NCBI RefSeq assembly: GCF_900143255.1
Contig: NZ_FRDI01000002.1
Coordinates: 296,851 to 360,850 of the forward strand
DNA length: 64,000 bases
Reading direction: 5' to 3'
DNA from: Desulfovibrio litoralis DSM 11393
Lineage (GTDB): Bacteria > Desulfobacterota > Desulfovibrionia > Desulfovibrionales > Desulfovibrionaceae
The notes beneath the pieces are model-generated. The model did not search any database and had not been told where the DNA came from. It saw only the letters and a program-made list of their open reading frames with translations. A program made the position numbers and the translations under genes. The stretch's first letter is position 1, and each line of letters starts with the position of its first letter. Positions 1 through 7,752 of this stretch are shown here, piece by piece.

Positions 1-662
1 ATGGACGTTATGTTGTTTTTACTCATATTGATGACCGTACCCACGCTCTTGGTGTTTGGGACAAAAAAACTCGTCAGGTACAACGTATTAAATTTCCCGG
101 AAATACAGTAATCGGACCGGCTTTCTTGCCTGATAACCGTGTTGCCGTTAGTTTATCAATGGGAAGAAATCCAAGTATTTATTTATTGAGCCATTTGTTT
201 AAAAAAGAAACTTTGTTAGAAGATAGTCATTTTATTGATGTTTCTCCGTCTTTTGATGCAACGGGAAAGATTATGGCGTATTGTTCAAGCCGTTTAGGTA
301 GCCCGCAAATCTTTGTAAAAAATCTTGGTGGCGGTGGCTCTAAAAGAGTTTCTACGGGTGGTTACAACACAGACCCATCTATTAGCCCTGACGGAACTTT
401 AGTGGCTTATGCTAAAATGACTGATGCAGGACACCGTATCTTTGTTTATGATATGGTTACAAACACAGAACGTCAGGTAAGTTTTGGACCGGGTAATGAT
501 GAAGAACCTTCTTTTGCCGGCGACAGTTATTTCCTTGCATTTAGTTCTACTCGTGGTGGCGTAAAACAGATTTATTTGGTTACTCGTCAGGGTGGTGATG
601 TTAGAAAAGTTCCGACAGGTTCGGGTGATGCCTCTTTCCCTGCTTGGGGTTTAACCGATTAG
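1..662 (+). CDS. tolB: TolB, C-terminal part (start outside window)
   Basis: TolB is the periplasmic beta-propeller protein of the Tol-Pal system, which keeps the outer membrane attached during division. The reading frame that ends at 660-662 is open back to the first bases of the window, so this is the 3' part of a longer gene. The visible residues contain repeated WD40-like blades of the type SPDG.LVAY, PSFDATGKIMAY and EEPSFAGDSYFLAFSS, as expected for TolB. It ends in PAWGLTD. The TTG at 126 gives an internal open frame but has no reason to be the start. A clear terminator follows at once, so tolB is the last gene of its transcript here. Confidence 0.9.
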   Translation, partial: GRYVVFTHIDDRTHALGVWDKKTRQVQRIKFPGNTVIGPAFLPDNRVAVSLSMGRNPSIYLLSHLFKKETLLEDSHFIDVSPSFDATGKIMAYCSSRLGSPQIFVKNLGGGGSKRVSTGGYNTDPSISPDGTLVAYAKMTDAGHRIFVYDMVTNTERQVSFGPGNDEEPSFAGDSYFLAFSSTRGGVKQIYLVTRQGGDVRKVPTGSGDASFPAWGLTD

Positions 663-697
663 TTGAATAATTATTTAAAATTAAAATAAGCGTAACA

Positions 698-731
698 AAA
701 AAGAGGTTGGTGTTTGATCCAACCTCTTTTT
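698..731 (+). terminator. Rho-independent terminator of tolB
   Basis: Arms AAAAAGAGGTTGG (698-710) and CCAACCTCTTTTT (719-731) form a 13-bp stem with an 8-nt loop and a T-rich end, 36 nt after the tolB stop. Confidence 0.9.
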
Positions 732-733
732 TA

Positions 734-1053
734 TTACCATTGCAAAACTCAGTTTTGTGTACTTTGGTTATCGTTTTATGCGATGTAAAAACGCCTTAAG
801 TTACAAAAAAAAGCACTCATTTTATAGGAAAATTAAATTTTCCTTTATTTCGAGGGTTTCACCCCCGAAGCCCCCAAATCCACTGGCAGGCAAAGCCAGC
901 CTAGTGTCTTATTATTTCGAGGGTCTCACCACGAAGCCTCCCCCAAGCGTCTTAAGGGCCACTGGCAGGCAAAGCCAGCCTAGTGTATTTATACGTGTTT
1001 TTCGGAGTGTCTTTTTGACGAAAGCGAGTAAGAGGCTGTTATGTAATAGTCTA
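734..1053 (+). repeat. Intergenic repeat element, copy A (long form)
   Basis: Copy A of a dispersed repeat (copies A-H in this window). It opens with ACCATTGCAAAACTCAGTTTTG (hairpin 1), then CGTTTTATGC...AAAACG (hairpin 2), a GGAAAATTAAATTTTCC palindrome (hairpin 3), a GC-rich insert, the GGAGTGTCTTT box, and a tail AGGCTGTTA...TAATAGTCT (hairpin 5). It lies between the converging tolB and methyltransferase genes and ends about 20 bp from the methyltransferase stop. The insert is longer here than in any other copy. A 131-codon open frame across it is an accident of the repeat and is not called as a gene. Confidence 0.8.
847..987 (+). repeat. Tandem duplication inside repeat copy A
   Basis: Two diverged units, about 847-907 and 914-987, each run from ATTTCGAGGGT through a CGAAGCC.CCC segment to a hairpin CTGGC-AGGCAAA-GCCAG and end in CTAGTGT. 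They are clearly more GC-rich than their surroundings. A related CCCCCGAAGCCCC segment occurs in copy B and a diverged form in copy D, but copies C, E and G lack it. Confidence 0.75.
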
Positions 1054-1073
1054 TTTTTATTGTATATATTTTT

Positions 1074-1679
1074 TTACTGTTTAAGAGCTTTTAAAATTTG
1101 GATGCGTGCCGGCGGAAGGTTGGCCCAAATGATTTCGTTTGCAGATTCATAAAAACCGTGTTGGATAAACTTTTTAGTATTATATAATGCATAAGTAAAT
1201 TGAATGACAATGCCATCAGGTTCCAAAACTTTGAGCCATTCTTGAGTAATTGCTTTGACTAAATGATTGGGAAAAGCCCGCAAGGGCAAGCTTGAAACTA
1301 TTGCATCAACTTTAGAATCTTTGGGTAATAAAGCAGATAAATTGGCGGCATCTCCTTGCAATATAAAAGCATTTGGAAAGCGTTTTTGCAGGTGTAGTGC
1401 AAAATTCGGGGCTTTTTCAATAACCATCAATCTTTTTGCTATTGCTTCATTTTTTAATAAGGCTTGAGTAACAACGCCTGTTCCTGCTCCAAGTTCAATA
1501 ACTAGCCCTGAGCCTTTATTTACTTTCGTCGCCATATGTCTTGCGAGTTTATTTGAACTGGGGCAAATAGAACCGACAGAGCCTGGCTTTTTACAAAATT
1601 CTTTAAAAAATAGCTTTGTATTAGAATTATTAACCTTGGAATAAACATTGGAGAACAAGGGGTGTTGTCGCATTTTCAT
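1074..1679 (-). CDS. SAM-dependent methyltransferase, PmtA-like (phospholipid N-methyltransferase family)
   Basis: A 201-residue class I methyltransferase. The SAM-binding motif LVIELGAGTG lies around residues 57-67, and MVIEKAPNFALHLQKRF follows as the acidic second strand. The N-terminal stretch FFKEFCKKPGSVGSICPSS and the later SSLPLRAFP resemble bacterial phospholipid N-methyltransferases (PmtA type) and, more distantly, KsgA-type dimethylases. If so, it would methylate phosphatidylethanolamine at the membrane; the substrate is inferred. I chose ATG 1679 because AAAGGA lies about 10 nt upstream; an upstream TTG at 1709 has no such site. The gene stands alone and is bracketed by two inverted copies of the dispersed repeat (A and B). 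Confidence 0.7.
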   Translation of the reverse strand: MKMRQHPLFSNVYSKVNNSNTKLFFKEFCKKPGSVGSICPSSNKLARHMATKVNKGSGLVIELGAGTGVVTQALLKNEAIAKRLMVIEKAPNFALHLQKRFPNAFILQGDAANLSALLPKDSKVDAIVSSLPLRAFPNHLVKAITQEWLKVLEPDGIVIQFTYALYNTKKFIQHGFYESANEIIWANLPPARIQILKALKQ

Positions 1680-1865
1680 AGTTAAAGATTCCTTTTGTAT
1701 CGACGGCAAAACATAAAAGTTATAATAAGCAAACGTATGTTTTCTTATGATTGTTTGTTGAAAAGCATATTAGACGTTTACTTTTCTAAGTTCGGATATA
1801 TAATAATACAAATTGATATTTTTGCAATCTGCTTTTTATTGGGATTTCATCATGGTTTTAGCAAT

Positions 1866-2141
1866 TTAGATACTATTGCGCAATAGTATCTAAGTGGCTT
1901 TCGCCAGAAAAAGACTCCGGAAAGACACTCCAAAAACCAAGAATAAAAACTATAGGTTGAATTTGCCTGCTCGTAGACCTTAAAGCTCTTGCGGGGCTTC
2001 GGGGGTATCCCCAAAAACAAAGGTAAAATTTAATTTTTCTGTAAAATGAGTGGTTTTTGTGGCTTAAGACGTTTTATGTTGTGTATATAGAGCATAAAAC
2101 GATGATAAAAGTACGCAAAACGGAGTTTTGCAATGGTCTTA
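1866..2141 (-). repeat. Intergenic repeat element, copy B (long form, perfect terminal palindrome)
   Basis: Reverse-orientation copy. Its tail is a perfect 28-bp palindrome at 1866-1893 (half-arm TTAGATACTATTGC). It then carries the CGCCAG...GACACTCC region, a GC-rich insert with GGGGCTTCGGGGG, the TAAAATTTAATTTTTC palindrome, the CGTTTTATG...CATAAAACG hairpin, and ends GCAAAACGGAGTTTTGCAATGGTC. TTA flanks it on both sides, so a 3-bp target duplication is possible. It lies between the diverging methyltransferase and dxs genes. Confidence 0.8.
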
Positions 2142-2212
2142 TTTACGTTTATTTTGTTTTTATTGTCTCTTATATTTCTTTGATTTTGATGTTTAGGTTC
2201 TTTTGACCTTAA

Positions 2213-2240
2213 GCATTTGTAAATTATTATGTTAAATTAA
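2213..2240 (+). promoter_or_regulatory. Candidate sigma-70 promoter for dxs
   Basis: TTGACC at 2213-2218, a 16-nt spacer and TATTAT at 2235-2240 lie about 95 nt before the dxs start. The elements are close to consensus, but the region is AT-rich, so chance matches are possible. Confidence 0.45.
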
Positions 2241-2336
2241 TTTGCGTTCAAATAAGATTGGTTGTAATATTTGCTGAAAGTCTTTATACATGATCAGTCA
2301 AATTTCTTTAATTCACATCATTAAAATAGGTCAAAT

Positions 2337-4460
2337 ATGGCAACTCAACACACTTTGACGCCTTTTGTCAGTCCAATATTGCCTCGCACTCAAGACGTAA
2401 TCAATACAACGAAAAGTGGTTCTTTGTTGTCTCAAATAGATAACCCGAGTAAGGTAAGTTGCTTGAGTTATGAAGAGTGTGCAAAACTGGCTGAAGAAGT
2501 CAGGGATTTAATTATCCATACCGTTTCTCAAAACGGTGGACATTTAGCTCCGTCTTTGGGCGTTGTTGAATTAACTATTGCCTTATTAAAAGAGTTTGAC
2601 TTTAATCAAGATAAAATCGTCTGGGATGTTGGACATCAGGCGTATGCATATAAGATTTTAACGGGGCGTGCCGAGCGTTTTAGTTCTTTAAGAACTTTTA
2701 AAGGCTTAAGCGGTTTTCCAAAATTAAGCGAAAGTAAATATGATCATTTTGGAGTAGGGCATTCTTCCACCTCTATTTCCGCCGCTTTGGGTTTTGCTTT
2801 GGCAAGAGATTTGGAAGGGAAAAAGAATCATGTTGTTTCTGTGATTGGCGATGGTGCTTTAACTGCCGGTTTGGCGTTTGAGGGTTTAAATCAAGCTGGG
2901 CATCTAGGAAAAAAACTTATCGTTATTTTAAACGATAATGAAATGTCTATTGCAAAAAATGTTGGTGCCTTATCATTGTTTTTGAGCCGCGGCTTGTCTC
3001 GCTCTTGGGTTAGACGCATGAAACATGAGGTCAGAGCTGCCTTAAACTCTATTCCGGGAATCGGCGAAGACTTGGTAAATTTTGCCATTAAAAGTGAACA
3101 CGGTTTAAAATCTGTTTTTACTCCGGGAATGTTGTTTGAAGCTTTAAACTTTAAATATGTCGGTCCTGTTGATGGGCATAATTTACATGCACTTTCTGAT
3201 GTTTTAAAAGTTGCGAAAGATATTGATCAGCCTGTGTTGTTGCATGTTTTGACCAAAAAAGGCAAGGGCTATAAACCGGCTGAGATTGACCCTTCGCGCT
3301 TTCATGGTATAGGTAAATTTACGCTTGAAGAAAAAACACATGACGATACCTTACATAAAGATGATGCTTTGGGAGCTTCCGGAACTATAGAAAAACATAG
3401 TGATACTCAAGTTTTTGAGCCTTTAACAATTGAAAAGGTTCAAGCTAAAAACGTTAAAAGTTTTGAAGCGGATATTCCCAGTTATACTGATGTTTTTGCT
3501 CGTACTCTTTATGCTTTGGCGGAAAAAGATGAGCGTATTGTCGCTATTACTGCCGCTATGCCTGAGGGAACAGGGTTGACTGCATTTTCCAAGGCTTTTC
3601 CCGAACGTTTTGTTGATGTGGGAATTTGCGAACAACATGCCGTAACTTTTGCCGCCGGTTTGGCGTTGGAAGGTTTACGCCCGATTGTGGCAATTTATTC
3701 TACCTTTTTACAAAGAGCCTATGATCAGGTCTTGCATGATGTTTGTCAGCAAAATTTGCCTGTGGTTTTTTGTCTTGATCGAGCCGGTCTTGTGGGTGAA
3801 GACGGCCCGACCCATCATGGAGTTTTTGATTTGGCATATTTAAGGCATATTCCAAATTTAACGATTATTGCCCCAAAAGATGAAGCCGAATTACAGGCCG
3901 CAATGGTTTTTGCTTTGAAAGCTAAAACGCCTGTGGCTTTAAGATATCCCCGAGGGAAAGGTGTTGGAGTAAGCTTATATCCCGAACCTTATAGTCTTGA
4001 TTCTATTCCGCCTTTGGAGTTTGGTATAGAAAAAATGCAAAGCTTTAAGGTTAATTTAAGCTCAGAAGTTGAGAAAGAAAAAACTTCGGTTGCGGTTTTT
4101 GCGTTGGGCAATATGGTTTATCCAAGTTTTGAAGCTGCCAAATTACTTAAAGCCGAACAAAATATAAACGTTGATGTTTATAATATGCGTTGGGTTAAAC
4201 CTCTTCCTGAAAAGGAATTGTTTGTTTTGGCTGAAAAATATGATAAAATATTAATGGTTGAAGAGAATGTTTTAGCCGGCGGTTTTTCTTCTGCCGTGCT
4301 TGAATTGTTGTTAGACAATAACCTATTGAACAATAAAAAAATTAAACGCCTGGGTATTCCCGACAACTATGTTGAACATGGTTCTTGTCAATGTTTAAGA
4401 GAGTTACTTGGGCTTGACGTTAAGGGTATTAAAAGAAATATTTTAGAATTAATAGCTTGA
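2337..4460 (+). CDS. dxs: 1-deoxy-D-xylulose-5-phosphate synthase
   Basis: Condenses pyruvate with glyceraldehyde-3-phosphate to make DXP, the first step of MEP isoprenoid synthesis; this feeds the polyprenyl synthase at 12.5 kb and menaquinone side chains. The thiamine-diphosphate motif GDGALTAG...NDNEMSI begins near residue 171. The transketolase pyrimidine domain holds the catalytic Glu432 in VGICEQHAVTFAAGLA, and the C-terminal transketolase domain follows. At 707 residues it is longer than the usual 620-640. There is a roughly 40-residue N-terminal extension, and an extra charged linker of about 50 residues around 325-385 lies between the two catalytic domains. ATG 2337 follows AATAGG. 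The gene appears to be alone in its transcript. Confidence 0.97.
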   Translation: MATQHTLTPFVSPILPRTQDVINTTKSGSLLSQIDNPSKVSCLSYEECAKLAEEVRDLIIHTVSQNGGHLAPSLGVVELTIALLKEFDFNQDKIVWDVGHQAYAYKILTGRAERFSSLRTFKGLSGFPKLSESKYDHFGVGHSSTSISAALGFALARDLEGKKNHVVSVIGDGALTAGLAFEGLNQAGHLGKKLIVILNDNEMSIAKNVGALSLFLSRGLSRSWVRRMKHEVRAALNSIPGIGEDLVNFAIKSEHGLKSVFTPGMLFEALNFKYVGPVDGHNLHALSDVLKVAKDIDQPVLLHVLTKKGKGYKPAEIDPSRFHGIGKFTLEEKTHDDTLHKDDALGASGTIEKHSDTQVFEPLTIEKVQAKNVKSFEADIPSYTDVFARTLYALAEKDERIVAITAAMPEGTGLTAFSKAFPERFVDVGICEQHAVTFAAGLALEGLRPIVAIYSTFLQRAYDQVLHDVCQQNLPVVFCLDRAGLVGEDGPTHHGVFDLAYLRHIPNLTIIAPKDEAELQAAMVFALKAKTPVALRYPRGKGVGVSLYPEPYSLDSIPPLEFGIEKMQSFKVNLSSEVEKEKTSVAVFALGNMVYPSFEAAKLLKAEQNINVDVYNMRWVKPLPEKELFVLAEKYDKILMVEENVLAGGFSSAVLELLLDNNLLNNKKIKRLGIPDNYVEHGSCQCLRELLGLDVKGIKRNILELIA

Positions 4461-4603
4461 TTTTATTATTTTTTTATTGTTTTGATACGTCGAGCTTGCT
4501 TTAATATGTTTGTTATTTTAAAGTAGTAGATAAATAGTTTGTTTTAATTATTGTGTCATCTTAATTTGTTAATACATTGAACTGTGAAATAATCGGAGTA
4601 GTT

Positions 4604-5095
4604 ATGAGTGATGCTTTTTCTTTGGCAGTACGTAAGGTCTTTGAAGTAATGGTTTTTGAAAACTGGTTACGTTTTTATTTTATCTCAGAAGAACAAGGGG
4701 CGTTAATGCTCCGCTTGCCTCAAGAAGCCGAAAAGAAAATTAAAGAACATTATCCTGCTTTTGAGGGTTTATTGGCGGAACTTCAAGACCAAGAAATAAC
4801 TCACGAGCGTTCCATAAATGCAATTTGTATGTTTATTGCGGCTCAACAAGACCTTGAAAAATCAGGTATTCCAAGCGAAAGCATTTTTGACAGTATGGCT
4901 TTTCAAGTTGAGATGCAACTTTTTGGTTCATGGGTTCAAAGCCACGAAGAACAGCTTGATACTACTTTTATGGATTTAAGAACTTGGTTGAAACTTTATG
5001 ATGAATGGAAAAAAACTCCAAAAGTTCAAGAATATATTGCACAAATTCAAAATCAAGAACAGAGAGTCGTAAAAAATTGCGATACTGTGCAATAG
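4604..5095 (+). CDS. Conserved hypothetical protein (163 aa)
   Basis: I do not recognise a named family. The 163-residue product is soluble, acidic and probably mostly helical (FENWLRFYFI, LRTWLKLYDEWKK), with no signal peptide and no obvious catalytic motif. ATG 4604 is preferred over an ATG nine codons upstream because CGGAG lies 5 nt before it. The MnmM-like gene begins about 20 nt downstream on the same strand, so the two are probably co-transcribed. A cytoplasmic role is inferred only from the lack of export signals. Confidence 0.7.
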   Translation: MSDAFSLAVRKVFEVMVFENWLRFYFISEEQGALMLRLPQEAEKKIKEHYPAFEGLLAELQDQEITHERSINAICMFIAAQQDLEKSGIPSESIFDSMAFQVEMQLFGSWVQSHEEQLDTTFMDLRTWLKLYDEWKKTPKVQEYIAQIQNQEQRVVKNCDTVQ

Positions 5096-5117
5096 CTTTT
5101 TATAAGGTATAAAAATT

Positions 5118-5843
5118 TTGCATAAAGCTTTAATTTTATCAGATGTAATGGTTTATTCTCAAGATGCCGTGATAAAGAGCCTATCTGTTTTGTCTAAAAA
5201 ACAGACAGCAGGTGGGTTGAACCGTGATCCTTTGCAAAATTCGCTTTGTCTGGTTGATGCGACTGCCGGAAACGGTTATGATAGCCTTTTTATGGCGAAT
5301 GCTTTAAATAAGCTGAACTATGATAAAAGCGTTTTGGTGCATGCCTTTGATGTTCAGGAACAGGCATTAAAAAATACTGAACAGCGTTTGAAAGACGCGG
5401 CTTGTTTAGAGCGTGTGTGTTTACATTTAAAGAGCCATAGCCTAATTTTGGAGGCTTTGAGTGCAAAGTTTTTAAGCCAAGACCAAAAGCAGTTTGAGAG
5501 TTTTATTGGCGTTGCCATGTTTAATTTAGGTTTTTTACCGAGAAGCGACAAGTGCATTATTACAAAAGAGGAAACTACTTTATCCGCTTTAAAGCAACTT
5601 TGTTTTGGGTTTAACTTAAACTTAGAAGCGAATAAAACGGAAAAAAATATACCCTTGATTGTTTGTAACGGTTTGATTTCTATTCATTGTTATGCAGGAC
5701 ACGAGGGCGGAGAGCTTGAAACCGAAGCTGTTCTAAAATATGTAAAAAGTTTGGATAGTCGTATTTGGAAGGTTTTTTTATACGAAGAGTTAAATAAATA
5801 TCGCAACAGAGAGTTGTTGATTTTAATAGAGCGTTTAATTTAA
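5118..5843 (+). CDS. MnmM/YtqB-like tRNA (mnm5s2U34) methyltransferase
   Basis: Matches the rRNA_methylase/YtqB family. It has the SAM motif VDATAGNGYDSLFMA, then MFNLGFLPRSDK, the threonine-rich TKEETTLSALKQL and CYAGHEGGELETEAV, in the order seen in that family. Characterised YtqB (MnmM) of Bacillus adds the final methyl group to nm5(s2)U34 of wobble-uridine tRNAs. The usual family length is about 190 residues; this product has 241, with an inserted loop around residues 100-130. The start is probably TTG 5118, preceded by AAGG at a spacing of about 10; an ATG ten codons later is the alternative. It follows the hypothetical gene closely. Confidence 0.75.
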   Translation: MHKALILSDVMVYSQDAVIKSLSVLSKKQTAGGLNRDPLQNSLCLVDATAGNGYDSLFMANALNKLNYDKSVLVHAFDVQEQALKNTEQRLKDAACLERVCLHLKSHSLILEALSAKFLSQDQKQFESFIGVAMFNLGFLPRSDKCIITKEETTLSALKQLCFGFNLNLEANKTEKNIPLIVCNGLISIHCYAGHEGGELETEAVLKYVKSLDSRIWKVFLYEELNKYRNRELLILIERLI

Positions 5844-5950
5844 TCTTATTTTCAGATAATTTAGCTTGTTTTTTATTTTTAAGTTATGTTATTCTGAACG
5901 GGATTTATTCTTGTGTTATTTTATGCCTTATCTGTTTTAGTGAGGGGTAT

Positions 5951-6730
5951 ATGGATTATTTAAAAAAAATATTCAGCTTTTTGTTTTGTGCATATATGGT
6001 GTTTGTTGCTGTTGATTGCTTTGCCGTTGATATAAAAGCCAAGGGAGCTTTTCCCATACCTTTTACTCTTGACTCAAGAAGTTTTAACGGAACCAAGGCG
6101 AGCAACACCTTAAACTTTGACGATATTAAAAATGCTTCTTTATCAAAAAAAGAACCTCGTATTAATATCGAAATTGTCTATCCCGTTACCGGAAATCAGA
6201 TTATCGATCTTGAACTGGCAAATTGGGCAAACAATCAGATGAAAACTTTTTTGGTTGAATCAGAAGAGTTTAAAAAAAATGATCAGGCTAACTTTCAGTA
6301 TTCTTTAGATATTACTTATAAAATCTTTCATACTGACAATACCCTGTCGGTTATTTTTAATACGAGCACCTTTACAGGCGGGGCTCACCCGGTTAACGGG
6401 CAAATGCCTTTTATTTTTTATCTTAATGATGCTAGTCGCCTAGATTTGCTTGATTTATTTAAAGCAGATGAAAAGGAAGTAGTTACTCTTTTGGCTAAAT
6501 TGTGTTATCAAAATTTAAAAGAAAACTTGGCTAAACTTGGTTTTGAGATGGACGATGAATCCATTCCGCAAGAACTTGAGACTTTTTCGGTTTTTGCTGT
6601 TGATAAGTTTGGTTTAACCATATTTTTTGAACCATATCAGGTTGCACCATATTCTTTTGGTTTTCAAACCGTTACTATTCCTCTTAAGTCGTTGGAATCG
6701 CTGAAGCCACGTATGGAATTTTGGCAGTAA
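5951..6730 (+). CDS. Secreted protein with DUF4163/DUF3298 (RsiV/PdaC-like) domains
   Basis: Residues 1-26 form a signal peptide ending in VDCFA. The mature part contains an N-terminal DUF4163-like segment (INIEIVYPVTGNQIIDLELANWA) with the FTGGAHP signature. A C-terminal DUF3298-like half follows, with SRLDLLDLFKA and VDKFGLTIFFEPYQVAPYSFG. The same domain pair occurs in RsiV anti-sigma factors and in PdaC-type envelope proteins, where it binds or senses cell-wall compounds. No deacetylase or transmembrane anti-sigma part is present, so this is a stand-alone periplasmic version. Its precise role is unknown. Confidence 0.75.
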   Translation: MDYLKKIFSFLFCAYMVFVAVDCFAVDIKAKGAFPIPFTLDSRSFNGTKASNTLNFDDIKNASLSKKEPRINIEIVYPVTGNQIIDLELANWANNQMKTFLVESEEFKKNDQANFQYSLDITYKIFHTDNTLSVIFNTSTFTGGAHPVNGQMPFIFYLNDASRLDLLDLFKADEKEVVTLLAKLCYQNLKENLAKLGFEMDDESIPQELETFSVFAVDKFGLTIFFEPYQVAPYSFGFQTVTIPLKSLESLKPRMEFWQ

Positions 6731-6784
6731 AGAGAACTAATTATATCGGTTTTTATTGAAATTTTAATTATTTTGGAGCTTTTA

Positions 6785-7681
6785 ATGGCAACTTGTTTTA
6801 ATTCACCATGCCAAACCGAATTTGTTTCGGTTAATCTTGGTGATGCCAATAAATATTTACAACTTCATGCACTATCAGGGACTCGAGCCTCTGATTACAG
6901 TCTTGGAAATTTATGGGGCTGGGCTGATTATTACGGTTTGGAGTGGGGTTTTTGTCATAGTTTGTGTTGGATCAGGCAAACACGCCCCGAACCTTGTTGT
7001 TGGTCGCCAATAGGCGATTGGAAGAATATTGATTGGACCGCTTTTGCTATTGCTCCCGGAACTAAAATTATTCGTGTGCCTGAAGAATTGTTAAATATTT
7101 GGGAAAAAGCTTACGCAGGACGTTTGCAAGTAGAAGAGAGTAGGGGGCAGTGGGACTATATTTATAATAGTCAAGAGCTTGCTTCTTTAAAAGGAAATCG
7201 TTTTCATAAAAAACGTAATCATTATAATAGCTTTTTAAAAAGTTATGAATATAAATATACACCAATGAGTCAAGATTGCGTTGAAGAAGTTTTGGTTTTG
7301 CAAGATCAATGGATACAGTGGAGAGAAGACCACGATTCAGCGATGTTGCTTGCGGAAAATGAAGCCGTTTATCGTGTTTTAAAACACTGGGAAGATATTC
7401 CAAATTTAAGCGGTGGAACTATTCGCATAGACGGAAACTTGGTTGCTTATACCGTCGCGGAACCCTTGGCTGATGATACTCTTGTTATTCATTTTGAAAA
7501 AGGTAAAAATGAATATAAAGGAATTTATCAGGCAATCAATACGCTTTTTGCACAAGAAATAGCGAACGATTATCAATTTTTAAATCGTGAACAAGACTTG
7601 GACGACCCGGGTTTAAGAAAAGCCAAAGAAAGCTATAATCCCGTTAGTTATGTAAAAAAATATACTGTTTCTTTTAAATAA
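6785..7681 (+). CDS. DUF2156 protein (phosphatidylglycerol lysyltransferase C-terminal/GNAT-like fold)
   Basis: About 298 residues. Features typical of the DUF2156 family are RLQVEESRGQWDYIYNSQELASLKGNRFHKKRNHYNSF (residues about 118-155), GTIRIDGNLVAYTVAE and HFEKGKNEYKGIYQAINTLFAQE, with NREQDLDDPGLRKAKESYNP near the end. The family has a double GNAT fold and is related to the aminoacyl-transferase domain of MprF, but stand-alone members have no settled substrate. No membrane segments are present. ATG 6785 is chosen because GGAG lies 7 nt upstream; that GGAG sits inside the extension from TTG 6773. Confidence 0.8.
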   Translation: MATCFNSPCQTEFVSVNLGDANKYLQLHALSGTRASDYSLGNLWGWADYYGLEWGFCHSLCWIRQTRPEPCCWSPIGDWKNIDWTAFAIAPGTKIIRVPEELLNIWEKAYAGRLQVEESRGQWDYIYNSQELASLKGNRFHKKRNHYNSFLKSYEYKYTPMSQDCVEEVLVLQDQWIQWREDHDSAMLLAENEAVYRVLKHWEDIPNLSGGTIRIDGNLVAYTVAEPLADDTLVIHFEKGKNEYKGIYQAINTLFAQEIANDYQFLNREQDLDDPGLRKAKESYNPVSYVKKYTVSFK

Positions 7682-7752
7682 AGATTATATTAAAAATATT
7701 TAACCGATTAATTATTAAAGAAAAATTAAAAATATAATATATGGAGTTTCCC

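Noticed and set aside
126-662. TolB start at TTG 126
   Set aside because: The frame is open to the left edge and codes typical TolB propeller sequence before this codon.
757-1152. 131-codon open frame across repeat copy A
   Set aside because: It is read through the repeat's hairpins and GC-rich tandem units, has no ribosome-binding site and runs into the end of the methyltransferase gene on the other strand.
1695-1886. 63-codon open frame upstream of the methyltransferase
   Set aside because: No ribosome-binding site, hydrophobic random-looking composition, and it ends inside repeat copy B; treated as chance.
1866-1893. Perfect 28-bp palindrome as a stand-alone operator or origin
   Set aside because: It is the tail of repeat copy B; related though less perfect palindromes occur at the same place in copies C, F and G.
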